Assembly (NCBI GenBank): GCA_963377175.1
Contig: CAUJNA010002135.1
Location: 103,501 to 167,500 of the forward strand
DNA: 64,000 nucleotides
Source: Effrenium voratum
Lineage: Eukaryota > Sar > Dinophyceae > Suessiales > Symbiodiniaceae
Direction of reading: 5' to 3'
Positions 43,245-54,239 of the stretch are shown here, piece after piece. The notes under the pieces were generated by a model. That model made no database searches. It saw nothing but the letters and a program-made list of their open reading frames with translations, and had not been told where the DNA came from. The position numbers were made by a program, and so were the translations under genes. Numbering within the stretch: position 1 is the stretch's first letter; the number at the start of each line of letters is the position of its first letter.

Positions 43245-43338
43245 ATGGATGACGCCGACCCAGAACTGCAGGCCCGGCCCGAGACAGCTGCCAGATGGGG
43301 TCAGATGAGTCACGTGCTCAAAACCCGGGCAAGCGAAG
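43245..43338 (+). CDS. Putative first exon of a plus-strand gene
   Basis: ATG 43245 lies in the context GAGCCATGG, with an in-frame TGA two codons upstream. The frame reads MDDADPELQARPETAARWGQ then MSHVLKTRASE and ends at GAAG/GTTGGT. The acidic start and charged composition are protein-like. It could begin the gene whose later exons encode UIM-like helices at 44464-48290. That link is an inference. Confidence 0.4.
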
Positions 43339-43534
43339 GTTGGTACAGGGACAATCCCAACCATAGCCGCGGCCGCCTTCTTAGTTCTTTACAGGGTTCT
43401 AGGTCGACCATTTTAGTACCGGGTCTTGAGTATGACTCAGATAGCCACGCCCTCCCACAAGTCAATATGAGTGGCCACAACCTATTCGACTGGGCGTGGT
43501 AGATGGCCTGGGTCCCCCTGCTATGTGCCCTTTT

Positions 43535-43632
43535 ACCGTTTCTTTTTTGGGGGGAGGGTTCCCCTACTAAAATAGACCACATAAACAAGTTGGTATCCTT
43601 ATTCTAACTCTCTACTGGAGGACCTAGTGGCC
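43535..43632 (+). repeat. Interspersed repeat family F, copy 2
   Basis: CCGTTTCTTTTTTGGGGGGA, CCCCTACTAAAATAGACC, TCCTTATTCTAACTCTC and CTACTGGAGGACCTAGTG, in the same order as at 28617. Confidence 0.8.
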
Positions 43633-44463
43633 CTACCTGGGTTTATTTGGTGTTCTACACATGAAGACATGCCTTTGACAGGGGTTCCTGTCCACTTCCT
43701 TGAGGAAGGGAATCGACCCGAGTTTGGAATGGGGCTCTGGGAATGGTCCAAACTTCACGCTGACCATCCCTTGTTTGCTTTGGTATCTGGGTGTGTCATT
43801 TTTTGGGAGGGGACTCTTTTGTCAAGAATGAAGCCAACAGCATCCATTTCATGAATAGTTTCCACTTGAGATGGCTTTGAAGGTCGATATTTCGAGGAGT
43901 CTGCCTTGAGAGGGAACTTTTGATTGGGCAGGGGTTGACTAGAGATGGACCTTACCGCATATGATGCAGCGAGGAGTCTTCTCTTGGTGTCTCTTTCGAT
44001 ACAAATAAAGGCTTACCCTGCAATAAAACACGCGCGCACGTGCCATGATCACAAACGCTACTTATAGGGATTCGCAGATTCCTATCCAGCCAGGGACCCT
44101 TTCGGGCGATTTTTTATGGGTTCCAATCACTTTTGTGCTTTTCCGCATCCGAAAGCCCATACCCATTTCAACGGGTCACACAAATACCCTCACCATCCCT
44201 TCACAGGTTAGCCCTTGGATCGACTCCCGCATCCATGACCAGCTTGCTTGCCAAGCAGTTGGCATGCATCACCACTTTTTTGGTGACCCCCCCCCCCCCC
44301 AAACCCTTTTTCCCCCCCCCCCCCCCCGCCCCCTGCACAAAGGGATTTTACGAAGGAAAGTCGGGGGTTTTGGCCAAGAAAGGAGCCGACACCGGGCAGA
44401 ATTCTGGGTACCCAAAAAAAAGGCCCCGTTTCACTTGGCACCCCCTGGCCGCCCCGTGCGCAG
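43633..44463. other. Probable intron sequence
   Basis: Two long C-runs lie near 44286-44330. No coding frame with a domain recognised. Confidence 0.4.
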
Positions 44464-44504
44464 GCCGCCCTCGCCCTGTCGCGGGCCGAGCTCCCGGCGC
44501 CCAG
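44464..44504 (+). CDS. Putative short exon, UIM-like helix
   Basis: After CCCCGTGCGCAG the frame reads AALALSRAELPAP and ends at CCCAG/GCGACT, a GC donor. The core ALALSRAE resembles a ubiquitin-interacting motif (AxxxSxxE pattern, Ala-Leu-Ala-Leu-Ser as in ataxin-3). UIMs are single helices that bind ubiquitin. With only 13 residues this is suggestive, but two more UIM-like exons follow. Confidence 0.35.
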
Positions 44505-45358
44505 GCGACTTGGGGGCCGAGCCTGGCTTAGGAGGAAGCCAAAGATGCAGAGAGAGTTCTGGTTGTTTTCACGCATCCAGGTGTGGTTTTGTGTTTTTGT
44601 CCATTCGGTAATGGTGACTGGTTTTGTTTTTAGGTGGTGACTCCAGGTGTGGTTTTTGTTTTTAATTCGGTAGTGGTGACCCCGGATCGAAGTAGAACCC
44701 GGTCCTATGGAGGGGAGTGGTTTTTGTCCAGAAGTGATCTGGTTTCGCACTAAACAGAACACCCCCATGTTAGTCAACCAGGCGCTTATTCATCTGGGGT
44801 TCCCATTAGGTCGGTTTGGTTGAAGGATGGTGCTGGTTGCAGTTGGGTTCTAAACACTTGCCACAACCTATGGCTGTGGCTGATTACCCAATCACAGAGG
44901 GGGCCACACACACACACACATTTCCTACAACCAGGAATTCATGCCCAATTTGCAGCTGCCCCGTTTGGGGGGGGTGGGGGGGAATGGTAGCTTGTCGGCG
45001 GCTGTGACTTCTTGGGTTTGACCAAGCCTTTGTTTGAACCACGGTTTCGGCCACTCGAAGAACCTCCGGTGGGTTGTTCTTTGCAGTACCCAGACCCCTT
45101 GGTTGGAGACCCCTTCGAGAAGCTGGTTGCTTTGTCAGCTTGCTTGTCGACCCGTCACGGTTGGTGGGTTGAAGCAGTGGCTTGGACGACGACTTTTCAC
45201 TTGGGAAGTGGTGAAATATGAATTGCGCTGCTGATGGGGACAACAACTGGCTGGGATGGATGAACCCCGATTTGATATGGACTGGTGCAGAATTGTGTCC
45301 ATCCATTACCATCCCCTGGGATATCAACCACTGACGTGGGTTGGCCATCGGAGTGCAG

Positions 45359-45405
45359 GCATGAGGACGAGCTGGAACGCGCCATTGCGGCTTCTCTGCG
45401 GCGAG
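45359..45405 (+). CDS. Putative short exon, UIM-like helix
   Basis: GGAGTGCAG precedes G-CAT, and the frame reads HEDELERAIAASLRR, ending at GGCGAG/GCCGCA, a GC donor. The string fits the UIM consensus: acidic run, x-Leu-x-x-Ala-Ile-x-x-Ser. The exon is 47 bases. The pairing with 44464 and 48241 is an inference from shared motif, strand and splice style. Confidence 0.45.
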
Positions 45406-46041
45406 GCCGCATTGGCTTGCATCGAGGCGTTGGCGGTTTTGATGCGCAGGGCGTGGCCGGTGCAGGGTGGGGCTGTGTGGGTTCGTCGCTTTGGCTCGTT
45501 GCCAACGGAAAATTGGCTTCTTTCTTGGGCCATACTGCTGGTTCATGCATGCCCCAAGTTGATCTGCACCGTGTCAGACTGAACTCACCTCATTCCTTCA
45601 GTTTCCCTCATCTCAGCCACTTCCGTCCACCTTGGTCTAAGTCCATCCGGCAAGGGTAGCAGGGTAAGAGCACTGGGTGCAGGTTTGATCTTGGTAACAA
45701 AGTTATCCTGCTTGCTGTTGAAACTTTGAGTCATCCCCTTTGCTTGCCCACAACAAGGGAGTTGTGTCATCACGGTCACCCTGTGGACAACCTGCAATCG
45801 GAAAAAACAAGTGACTCGCCGTGTTTCAGATGTCATCATTGTTTTGTCCCTCCCGCCGGACTTCTCCCAGAGAGCCCAGCCCAGTGTCTTATCCAAACGC
45901 GGTTGGAAAAGAGAAGGATTCCTCTTTGAGGTATGCCAAAGAAAACTTCTCAAGGGACTCTTGAATCTTGAATCTGGGCAAATTATCATTCATTCATGTC
46001 CACTCTGCTTCATTCGAGAGCCTGGTTCCAATCAACGAAAG
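45406..46041. other. Probable intron sequence
   Basis: No coding sequence recognised. Confidence 0.35.
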
Positions 46042-46159
46042 AATTCCGTTTCATTCGGTTTCATTTGGGCGGAGATGTTCAGATTGTCTTTGATCTTGCG
46101 CCCTTGTTTGATGCTGTCAGAGCCCAGAGCCCCAAAGGGCAAAAACACAGCAAATACAA
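46042..46159 (+). CDS. Putative exon
   Basis: The frame reads FHLGGDVQIVFDLAPLFDAV then RAQSPKGQKHSKYK and reaches AA/GTGAGT, a strong GT donor. If not spliced there, the next codon is TGA. The start is uncertain. The peptide is convincing but not recognised. Confidence 0.35.
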
Positions 46160-46934
46160 GTGAGTCGGTCCCTGGGGGGGAGGGGGCACCATTTCTATAT
46201 ATTGTGTATATATATATATAGATATATTGTGTGTAAATGTCACCCAAAGGCAAATGGAAACTTTTGAATTGGCAACCGTGCGGTGAGAAAACGCCGCCCA
46301 GGCAGAAATGGAAGTTTGAACTGCCTGCGAGTGAAGCAGCTTTTGTACGGGTCCAGGCTTGTGCGTCCCCTTTGAAGGAGGCTTGGTGAACGTCTGGATT
46401 GGCCAAACATGCTCATGTATTATACCACCAAACTGCTTTTCTCAAATAGTTCAAAGTCTTCAGGAGCTCAAGAAGTGAGACGTACACCAAAAATCGAAGT
46501 GAGTGAGTGACATGTCACTATCATCTTGAGAAGGGCAGGGATACAAGTGGTTGCACAACTTTTGCCCAGAGAGGTCCTTTGGGACAAGTCTTCAATGTTG
46601 AATCTGAGTGACTGAACTTACATTCGTTTTGATTCCGGTGGAAGGGGTACAGATTCAGGACTACCAGGCAGAACCCTTTTCAGGGAATTTTGCAATTTTA
46701 TCCCCGGACCCTGTATGAAGTTTTTGGTTTCATTCGGGGGCGGAGGGTTTATTCGAGGTTTGGTCCAGTCCGAGTTGAGGGCTCCTTGGTTCTAGTCCTA
46801 GTTTGGCCCTAGTCCCCTGAAATAGTCAGAAACTACAAAGGAACTTATAGAGGAAACATGCACTTGACATGGAACAATTCTCTGAGAACAAGCCCAGAGC
46901 TCATTGGTAGCGCATGCATACACATGCATGCCAT
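46160..46934. other. Non-coding DNA with TA microsatellite
   Basis: A TATATA tract lies near 46197-46230. No gene recognised. Confidence 0.45.
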
Positions 46935-47484
<550 letters not shown>

Positions 47485-48240
47485 ATGGGATCGGCTAGCC
47501 CGAGGCTGGAGGCAGCGCCGGAGCGTACCCCCTCGCACGCCTCAGAGGCTTGGGGCCAAAGGAAGGCTGAAGATAGCTTGGTCCCTTTCTAAACTCTAAA
47601 CTCACGTGGGAGCCCCCTGCTGTTTCCCCGAATCAAGGGCTGAATAATGAGATTTAGTTTTATGGCGCCCCACCCCCACCCCCCCCCCCCGGTCCCCTCC
47701 CCATTCTAATTCATTAGCAGGTAGACTGTGCTAGTGCTTTGCGGCTCTAGGTCTGGCATGAGACACACCGGTGATATTTAGCTTCCAACTTAGAGTCGTG
47801 CGTTTTGCCTTGAACGGTGCATGTCCTATCAGCCTTGTACGTTGGAATTCGTGAATCGGTTTAGGGAAACCAACAGGACAGCCGCCATTTTGTGTGTCCT
47901 CAAGGGAAAAGCGCACACACAGGTAGAGCCAAGCAGGGACTCAGCTCTTGTAATTGGTGCGGATACCTACTTGAAAATTGCCTCCTGCCGAGTTGAAGGA
48001 TCAGCCGGCGATTTTACGCAAGCAAATCATTGTTGTTGCGACACCGAGCTCATGCATCACTTTATGGTGATTTGCCGCACACTGGTTCGGTTGAAAACGT
48101 TCCGTCGTGTTCGCCGGTGACCTCCCTTTTCTTTTGAACCACAACAAAAGAGGGGGCTCCCTCAAAAGAAGCACCCATGTAAGGCCGCAAACTGGTTTCA
48201 ACCGTGGCACTCGCCAAAGAGACAGCCATTTTTCGTGCAG
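47485..48240. other. Probable intron sequence
   Basis: A C-rich run lies near 47675-47695. No coding sequence with clear edges. Confidence 0.4.
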
Positions 48241-48315
48241 GATGTACTTCGAGCGCTGCAGCTGTCGCAGGAGGAGCGAGGAGTGTCGCTGGAGCCCGCT
48301 TTGGCATTTGCGGGG
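48241..48315 (+). CDS. Putative exon, UIM-like helix
   Basis: TTTTTCGTGCAG precedes a frame reading DVLRALQLSQEERGVSLEPA then LAFAG. The core LRALQLSQEE is a near-perfect ubiquitin-interacting motif. The donor is unclear: CGAG/GAGTGT (a GA donor) or a later site near 48315. It is the third UIM-like helix on this strand within 4 kb. Confidence 0.45.
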
Positions 48316-49164
48316 TCTCCTCCACAACCAGCTGGCATTTTAGGGTCATGTTGACCCCGGATCTGAGTAGAACCCGTCGAATTTACAGGGCTGTCGCCCA
48401 CATTGCCACTATGCATCTGGGATCAGCTGGGGCCAAGTTTGGGGCCCGAGAGCCTGGAAGCTCTTTGACAGCGACAGGAAATGACGTCGAAACCTGCTGC
48501 TTTTCAACTTAACCTTTCAGCTGGGAATAACTTACGAACCCAGAGGTACGGATTTTTTTCATGACATGGGACCTACAAAAGAGGGGGGTTTGGGTCGCGA
48601 AACCTTGTGAAGGCCACCGAGGGAGTCGCAAACATTTGAGACCCTGGCGGTTCGCCAACTTTTGCGGAAGCGGGTGTGCACCAACCACACTCAACCACAA
48701 AACCATGCCAACTCACGGTAAACTAAAGGGTTTCCTGGTCACGTCACTTGGCAATATTTAGGGCATGAATACCTCGCAATAATCCGGCGGAAACTGGTTG
48801 AGGTTTCGACGCGGCAAGTGCCAGCTTCGCCCAAAGTTGAACATCAATTGGGCGTGTCTCAAATAGGGAACCCCGCCCCCGCAAAAAAGGTTGGTTTCCG
48901 AAGGGTTTCCCTTGAAACCAGCCCCAAAAGCCTTGTTGGGGCAGATTCTGATGAAGCTCCCATTGGAAGGGACCTAAACAACAAGAAAAACGACCTCGTC
49001 CCCCGGCATGCTTATTGCCCGGGCCAAACCGTGGAAGCGAAGCGAAGCGGCAGCTTTCGGGTTTTGCATCTCGGGGTTGTTTCTGAGAATGCTGCGGATG
49101 GGGATTATCCGTCACTGTTCCACAGTTCAGGTTTATCCTGTAGCACCCGTGACCCGTAATTCCC
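48316..49164. other. Non-coding DNA, no gene recognised
   Basis: A fragment GACCCCGGATCTGAGTAGAA near 48355 recurs in altered form near 44678. Nothing else recognised. Confidence 0.4.
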
Positions 49165-49287
49165 TCTACATGGTTGTGGTTGGGAAACATTTTACATGTT
49201 TGCTTCTTGTGGTTTAGTGGTTGAAATCCAACCACTTAACTGCTATTTTTTTCTCAATTTTTGCTCCCCTTCCATCGTCAACCAAGA
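49165..49287 (+). repeat. Interspersed repeat family G, copy 2
   Basis: CATGGTTGTGGTTGGGAAAC, GTGGTTTAGTGGTTGAAATC and TCCCCTTCCATCGTCAACCA, as at 19190. Confidence 0.7.
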
Positions 49288-49839
49288 CCTCTGCCATACT
49301 CTAGCTGAAAAAACATTCGATCGCCTCAAGGTTGAGCCATTTTTTTTAGCAACTGAGAAATCCATCCAACGCACCGTGAGGGGTCAGACCCTGGAAAGAT
49401 TCGACGGCCCTCTTTACCAACAAGCAGTGGTAACCACCATCAGTAGGGATTCCGGGATACCCCAAAATTGGGATGTTTTCCTTTGGCTTCCCTTTAACCC
49501 CAAAAGGTACTCCCTACAGAAAGACACACCCAACGGCCGTGGTGTGCTCTTCGCAAGTGAACATAGAAGCCCAAGCTGTTTCAACATGTACCTCCCGTCC
49601 TTGGCTTTGTGGTGGACATGAACCAAGTGGCTCCTTTCTCAAGGGATCTTAGAGCGATTTTGCTCAAAGGGAAGATTTTCTGCCAGAAGGCCCAATCTAA
49701 GAAATGAGCCACAACCGAACCCGAGAAAAAGTCTTGGTTTGCCTTCTAATTGGCGGCATGTTGCCAGCCTGATGTGGACTCACACATCCTTTCTTTGCGG
49801 CTGCATCTCTCATAGCAGACTCCTGTTGAAAAGGCACGG
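49288..49839. other. Non-coding DNA, no gene recognised
   Basis: Short frames only, without domains. Confidence 0.4.
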
Positions 49840-50100
49840 GCTCCCTTTTTTTTTCACCCTCCGAAGTTGTTTTTTTAACCCTTCCTTTTTTTTTCAACCC
49901 TCAAACCCTGCTTGGAACCATCTGTTGGGAACCTTGTTTCTCCAACCCTGAGAAATCCTTTCTTTTCAACCCATCACCTTGTTTTTTTCACCCTCTGCCT
50001 TGTTTTTTTCACCCTCCGCCTTGTTTTTTTCACCCTCCGCCTTGTTTTTTTTCACCCGCGAGCTTGCTTGTTTCACCCCGCAACCTTGTTTTTCTCACCC
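49840..50100. repeat. T-rich minisatellite (TTTTTTCACCCTCCGCCTTG)n
   Basis: Degenerate units of 20-25 bases combine a T-run with CACCCTC or AACCCT and CTTG. The unit becomes regular at 49975-50060. It leads directly into the CCCTAAAC-rich tract. Confidence 0.8.
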
Positions 50101-51185
50101 CAAACCTAAAACAACCTAAGCCCGCCCCACACCCAACACAAACCAACCCTAGGCCCACCCTAAGCCAAACCTTGCCAACCCTCAAACCAGCCAAAATCTA
50201 AATCAATCTCAAACCAGCCAAACACGCCCAAACCCACCCCACTAAATCACGCTAAACAAGCCCTAAGCAAACCAGAAACATCTCTTGTCCAACCCTAAAC
50301 CCACCCCAAGCCAAGCTACACCCACCCTACACCACCACTGACCTACTCGAAACCACCCTAAAGCATACATAACCCACCCGACCCTAAACCAACCCTAAAT
50401 CAACAAACTAAACCAACCCTAAACCAACAAGCCAGTCCTGAACCCACCCTAAACCCACCCTACACGAACTCTAAACCTGCCCGAACCTTGATCCAACCGT
50501 AATCCCACCCCACACCTTAAGCTTAGCCTAAGCCAACAATAAACCCACCCTAAACCCAGCTAAACCCCAATCCCACCCTAATCTAGCTTTAACGCAACCC
50601 CAAGCCCAACCTAAACCAACCCTGAACAGACCCACCGACCCAAAACCAACCCACCCTAAAACGATCCTAAGCCAATCCTAGCCCAATTTTAAACCCACTC
50701 TATACCGAGCTTTAACCAATCCCAAACCACCCCGAAAACCAACCTTAAAGTCAAGCCCAGCAAAAACCAACCCTAAACCAACCTTGCCCCCACCCTAAAC
50801 TCACCCAAAAGCAATCCACACTAAATTCAAAAACCAACCTGGGCCCTGACCAACCCTGAGCCACTCCAAACCAACCCTAAACCAACCATAAGCCCACCCT
50901 GTACCAACCATGAATCCACCCTGATCCAACTCTAAGCGCACCCTGAGACTCTAAGCTGAGCTTGACCCAACCCTAAATCCAGTGAAGCCAACCCTAGGCC
51001 AACCGCAAAACCAATCCACATCCAAGCCGAAACCAACCGCAAACCCCACCCTAAACCATCCCAGACCAACCCTGAACCAACCTACATTTAAAAACCCTAA
51101 GCCCACCTGAAACCAAGCCACCCCAAATCAACCCTAAGCCACCCTTGAGCGACCCCAAGGCTCCCCTAGCGCAACCCCAACGCCA
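50101..51185. repeat. Degenerate telomere-like tract rich in CCCTAAAC
   Basis: More than 1 kb consists of variants of AACCCTAAACCAACC and ACCCACCCTAAACC. The core CCCTAAA is the complement of TTTAGGG, the Arabidopsis-type telomere repeat reported in dinoflagellates. No pure tandem TTTAGGG array is present, so this is interstitial or decayed. Related tracts occur at 54170-54220 and 55497-56075. Confidence 0.75.
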
Positions 51186-51654
51186 CCCTAGACATGGACA
51201 GGGGGGACATGCCGCGAGGAAATAAAGAGCTTGCGGGGAAATAAAAAATCAATAAGATCAGAAATAAGCAAATGCGTGCGCAAAAATATGCAGAACATGC
51301 AGGAAAATAAAACGCACCTGCAAAAAGATAAGCAAGCCCGCACAATCACTTCAGCCAAACGACCTAGTAATTAATTAAGTCTTGGCTTACCATTCCGAGT
51401 GACCTAGTCATCAACAAACACGCGCGCAGAATTAAATGGATTGTGCAAGAAAATAAAACACACAACACAAAGAACTAGGTTTATTTTCTAGCTGGATCCA
51501 GTCCGGTCCTGTCCGGTCCACGGTCCGTCCGGTCGGTCTGGTCCGTGCGGGGCTTACAAAGCTGAGTGACCTAGTCATCAACAAACACGCGCGCAGAAAT
51601 AAATGGATAGGCCGTGTCTTTTGTGTTTTTTAGTTGTTAGGTTTTTCAATGTTA
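51186..51654. repeat. A-rich DNA with a 46-bp direct repeat
   Basis: GAGTGACCTAGTCATCAACA, then AACACGCGCGCAGAA, occurs at about 51397 and again at about 51561. Between them lies a CGGTCC-rich patch (51500-51550) like the tract at 53499. AATAAA strings are frequent. No gene recognised. Confidence 0.65.
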
Positions 51655-52800
51655 TGGTACGTACATACATATATACATACCTACCTACCTACATACCACC
51701 TACCTACATACCTACCTACATACCTGCCTACCTACATACATACGTACACACATAGAATCGTAACGTGACATACCACCTACCTACATACCTACCTACATAC
51801 CTACCTACATACATGCATGCATACAAACATGCATACATACATACATACACACATGCATACACACATCCATACATACAGAAATACATACATACATACATAC
51901 ATACATACATACATACATACATACATACATACATACATACATACATACATACATACATCCATGCATACATGCATACATACATACATACATACATACATAC
52001 ATACATACATACATACATACATACACACAGACATAGAATACATACATACACACAGACATAGAATACATAAATACATGCATGCATGCATACATACATACAT
52101 ACATACATACACGTACATACACACATATAAATACACACATACAGACACATACACATACAGACACATACACATACATACATACATACATACATACATACAT
52201 AATTACATACATGCATTCATACATTCATTCATTCATTAATTCATTCATTCATTCATTCATTTATTCATGCATGCATTCATTCATTCATTCATTCGCTCAT
52301 TCATTCATTCACTCACTCATTCATTCATTCATTCATTCATTCATTCATTCATTCATTCATTCATTCATTCATTCATTCATTCAGTCATTCATTCATTCAT
52401 TCATTCATTCAGTCATTCCATGCATACATACATACATACATACATACATACATACATACATACATACATACATACATACATCATATACACACATACATAC
52501 ATACATGCATACATACATACATACATACATACATACATACATACATACATACATACATACATACATACATACATACATACATACATACATACATACATAC
52601 ATACATACATGCATACATACATACATGCATGCATGCATGCATGCATGCATGCATACATACACACATACATACATACATACCTACCTGCATACATACATGC
52701 ACGCAATGCATTGCATTGCGTTACATTACATTGCAATACATTACATACACCTACACACACACATACATGCATGCATACATACATCAAACATACATACATG
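51655..52800. repeat. Compound tetranucleotide microsatellite (CATA/CATT/CATG)n
   Basis: The order is CCTA/CATA units, pure CATA, CATT (about 52220-52425), CATA again and a CATG block near 52621-52652. Reading frames across it are His-Thr-Tyr-Ile or Met-Tyr-Val-Cys strings and are not genes. Confidence 0.95.
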
Positions 52801-52814
52801 TAAATATTTGCAAG

Positions 52815-53490
52815 GAGAGTAAGACACCCTTTGGTGAATCATAACTTCCTCGGACATAATTGGGGGGTGCGCCTGCCTTCTCCCCAACCCCCCCGCTGGT
52901 TTTTGGAACGTATGCAGATATTAAGGCACCCTTTATTGAACCGTCGCTTCTTCGAACATGATGGCCCCCCAAACCCTCCCCCCCGGTTGCTTTTTACACT
53001 GATTACAAAGATTCAGGCACCCTTTGCTGAATCATCACTTCTTCGAACATTATGCCGGCCCCCTCCCCCAACCCTTAGGAATCATCACTTAATCGAACAT
53101 CATCCCCCCCTACCCCCCGCTGGCTTTTAGAATGTTTGCAGAGATTAAGGCACCCCTTCTTGCATCATTACTTCTTCGAACCCCCCCCCCACCCCCACCG
53201 CTGCTTCTAGAATGTTTGCAGAGATTAAGGCACCCTTTGCTGAAACATCACTTGTTCGAACATCATGGTAAGGCACCCTTTGTTGAAACATCAATTACTG
53301 GAACATCATGGGGGGGGCTGCCGCCCCCCCCCCCCCAACCCCCCCGCTGGATTTTAGAATCTTCCCAGAGAATAAGGCACCCCTTCTTGCATCATTTCTT
53401 CTTCGAACATTAAGGCACCCTTTGCTGAAACATCACTTCTTCGATCATCGTGGTAAGGCACCCTTTGCTGAAACATCACTTCTTCGAACA
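52815..53490. repeat. Tandem repeat, unit about 100 bp, with C-runs
   Basis: About seven or eight degenerate units contain AAGGCACCCTTTGCTGAA, CATCACTTCTTCGAACATCA, a C-rich run and GCTGGCTTTTAGAATGTTTG. Units differ in length because the C-run and the middle vary. No coding evidence. Confidence 0.85.
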
Positions 53491-53498
53491 TCATGGGG

Positions 53499-54015
53499 GG
53501 GGCTGCCGTCCGTCCGGTCCGGTCCGTCCGTCCGGTCTGTCCGGTCTGTCGTCCGGCCCGCCCGGTCGCGGCCGTGTTTTTTTCATTTCGTTTTTTGTTT
53601 TTATTATTAAACAAACAAAACAAAAAAAACATATTGAAGGGATCCGGTCTGGTCTGTCCGGTCTGTCCGGTCCGCGGTCCGTCCGGTCCGTCCGGCCCGT
53701 CCAGTCCGTCCGGCCCGTCCGGTCCGGGGTCTGTTCGGTCCGGGGTCTGTCCGGTCCGCGGTCCGTCCGGGGTCCGGCGGGTCCGGGGTCCGTCCGGTCC
53801 GCGGTCCGTCCGGTCCGCCCGGTCCGTCTGGTCCGTCCGGTCCGTCTGGTCCGTCCGGTCCGTCCGGTCCGTCCGTCCGGTCGCGCCCGGTCCGTGTCCG
53901 TCCGGTCCGCGGTCCGTCCGGTCCGCGGTTGGTCCGTCCGGTCCGCGGTCCGGTCCGCGGTCCGTTCAGTCTGCGACCCGTCCGGTCCGTCCGGTCCGCT
54001 CGGTCCGTCCGGTCT
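53499..54015. repeat. GGTCCGTCC-type simple repeat
   Basis: Units of CGGTCCGTC and CGGTCCG, with GGTCTGTCC variants, fill 53499-53570 and 53640-54015, split by a T/A-rich patch. The Arg/Ser/Val/Pro frames in all phases come from the repeat. Confidence 0.92.
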
Positions 54016-54239
54016 TGGACGCGTCTTTTTACTTCTCATGTTTGTTTTTTATTTCCTTGCTGGATCTGCCTATATCCTTAGTGCCTTTTCATTGTACCGG
54101 CTGCTCCTTGGTTTTATTTCCCGTGAAGCGGTTTTATTTCCTTGCTATGGTTACCCCCATGGACAAACCGCAAACCCGCCCTGAACCAACCCTACACCAA
54201 CCCTAAACTAACCCTACAGCCACCGACTTCGTGCCGCAG

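Noticed and set aside
51728..52822. Long His/Thr/Tyr/Ile and Met/Tyr/Val/Cys frames
   Set aside because: They are translations of the CATA/CATT microsatellite.
53450..54206. Frames of over 180-240 codons rich in Arg, Ser, Pro and Val
   Set aside because: GGTCCGTCC simple repeat; the composition changes with the phase as expected for repeat artefacts.
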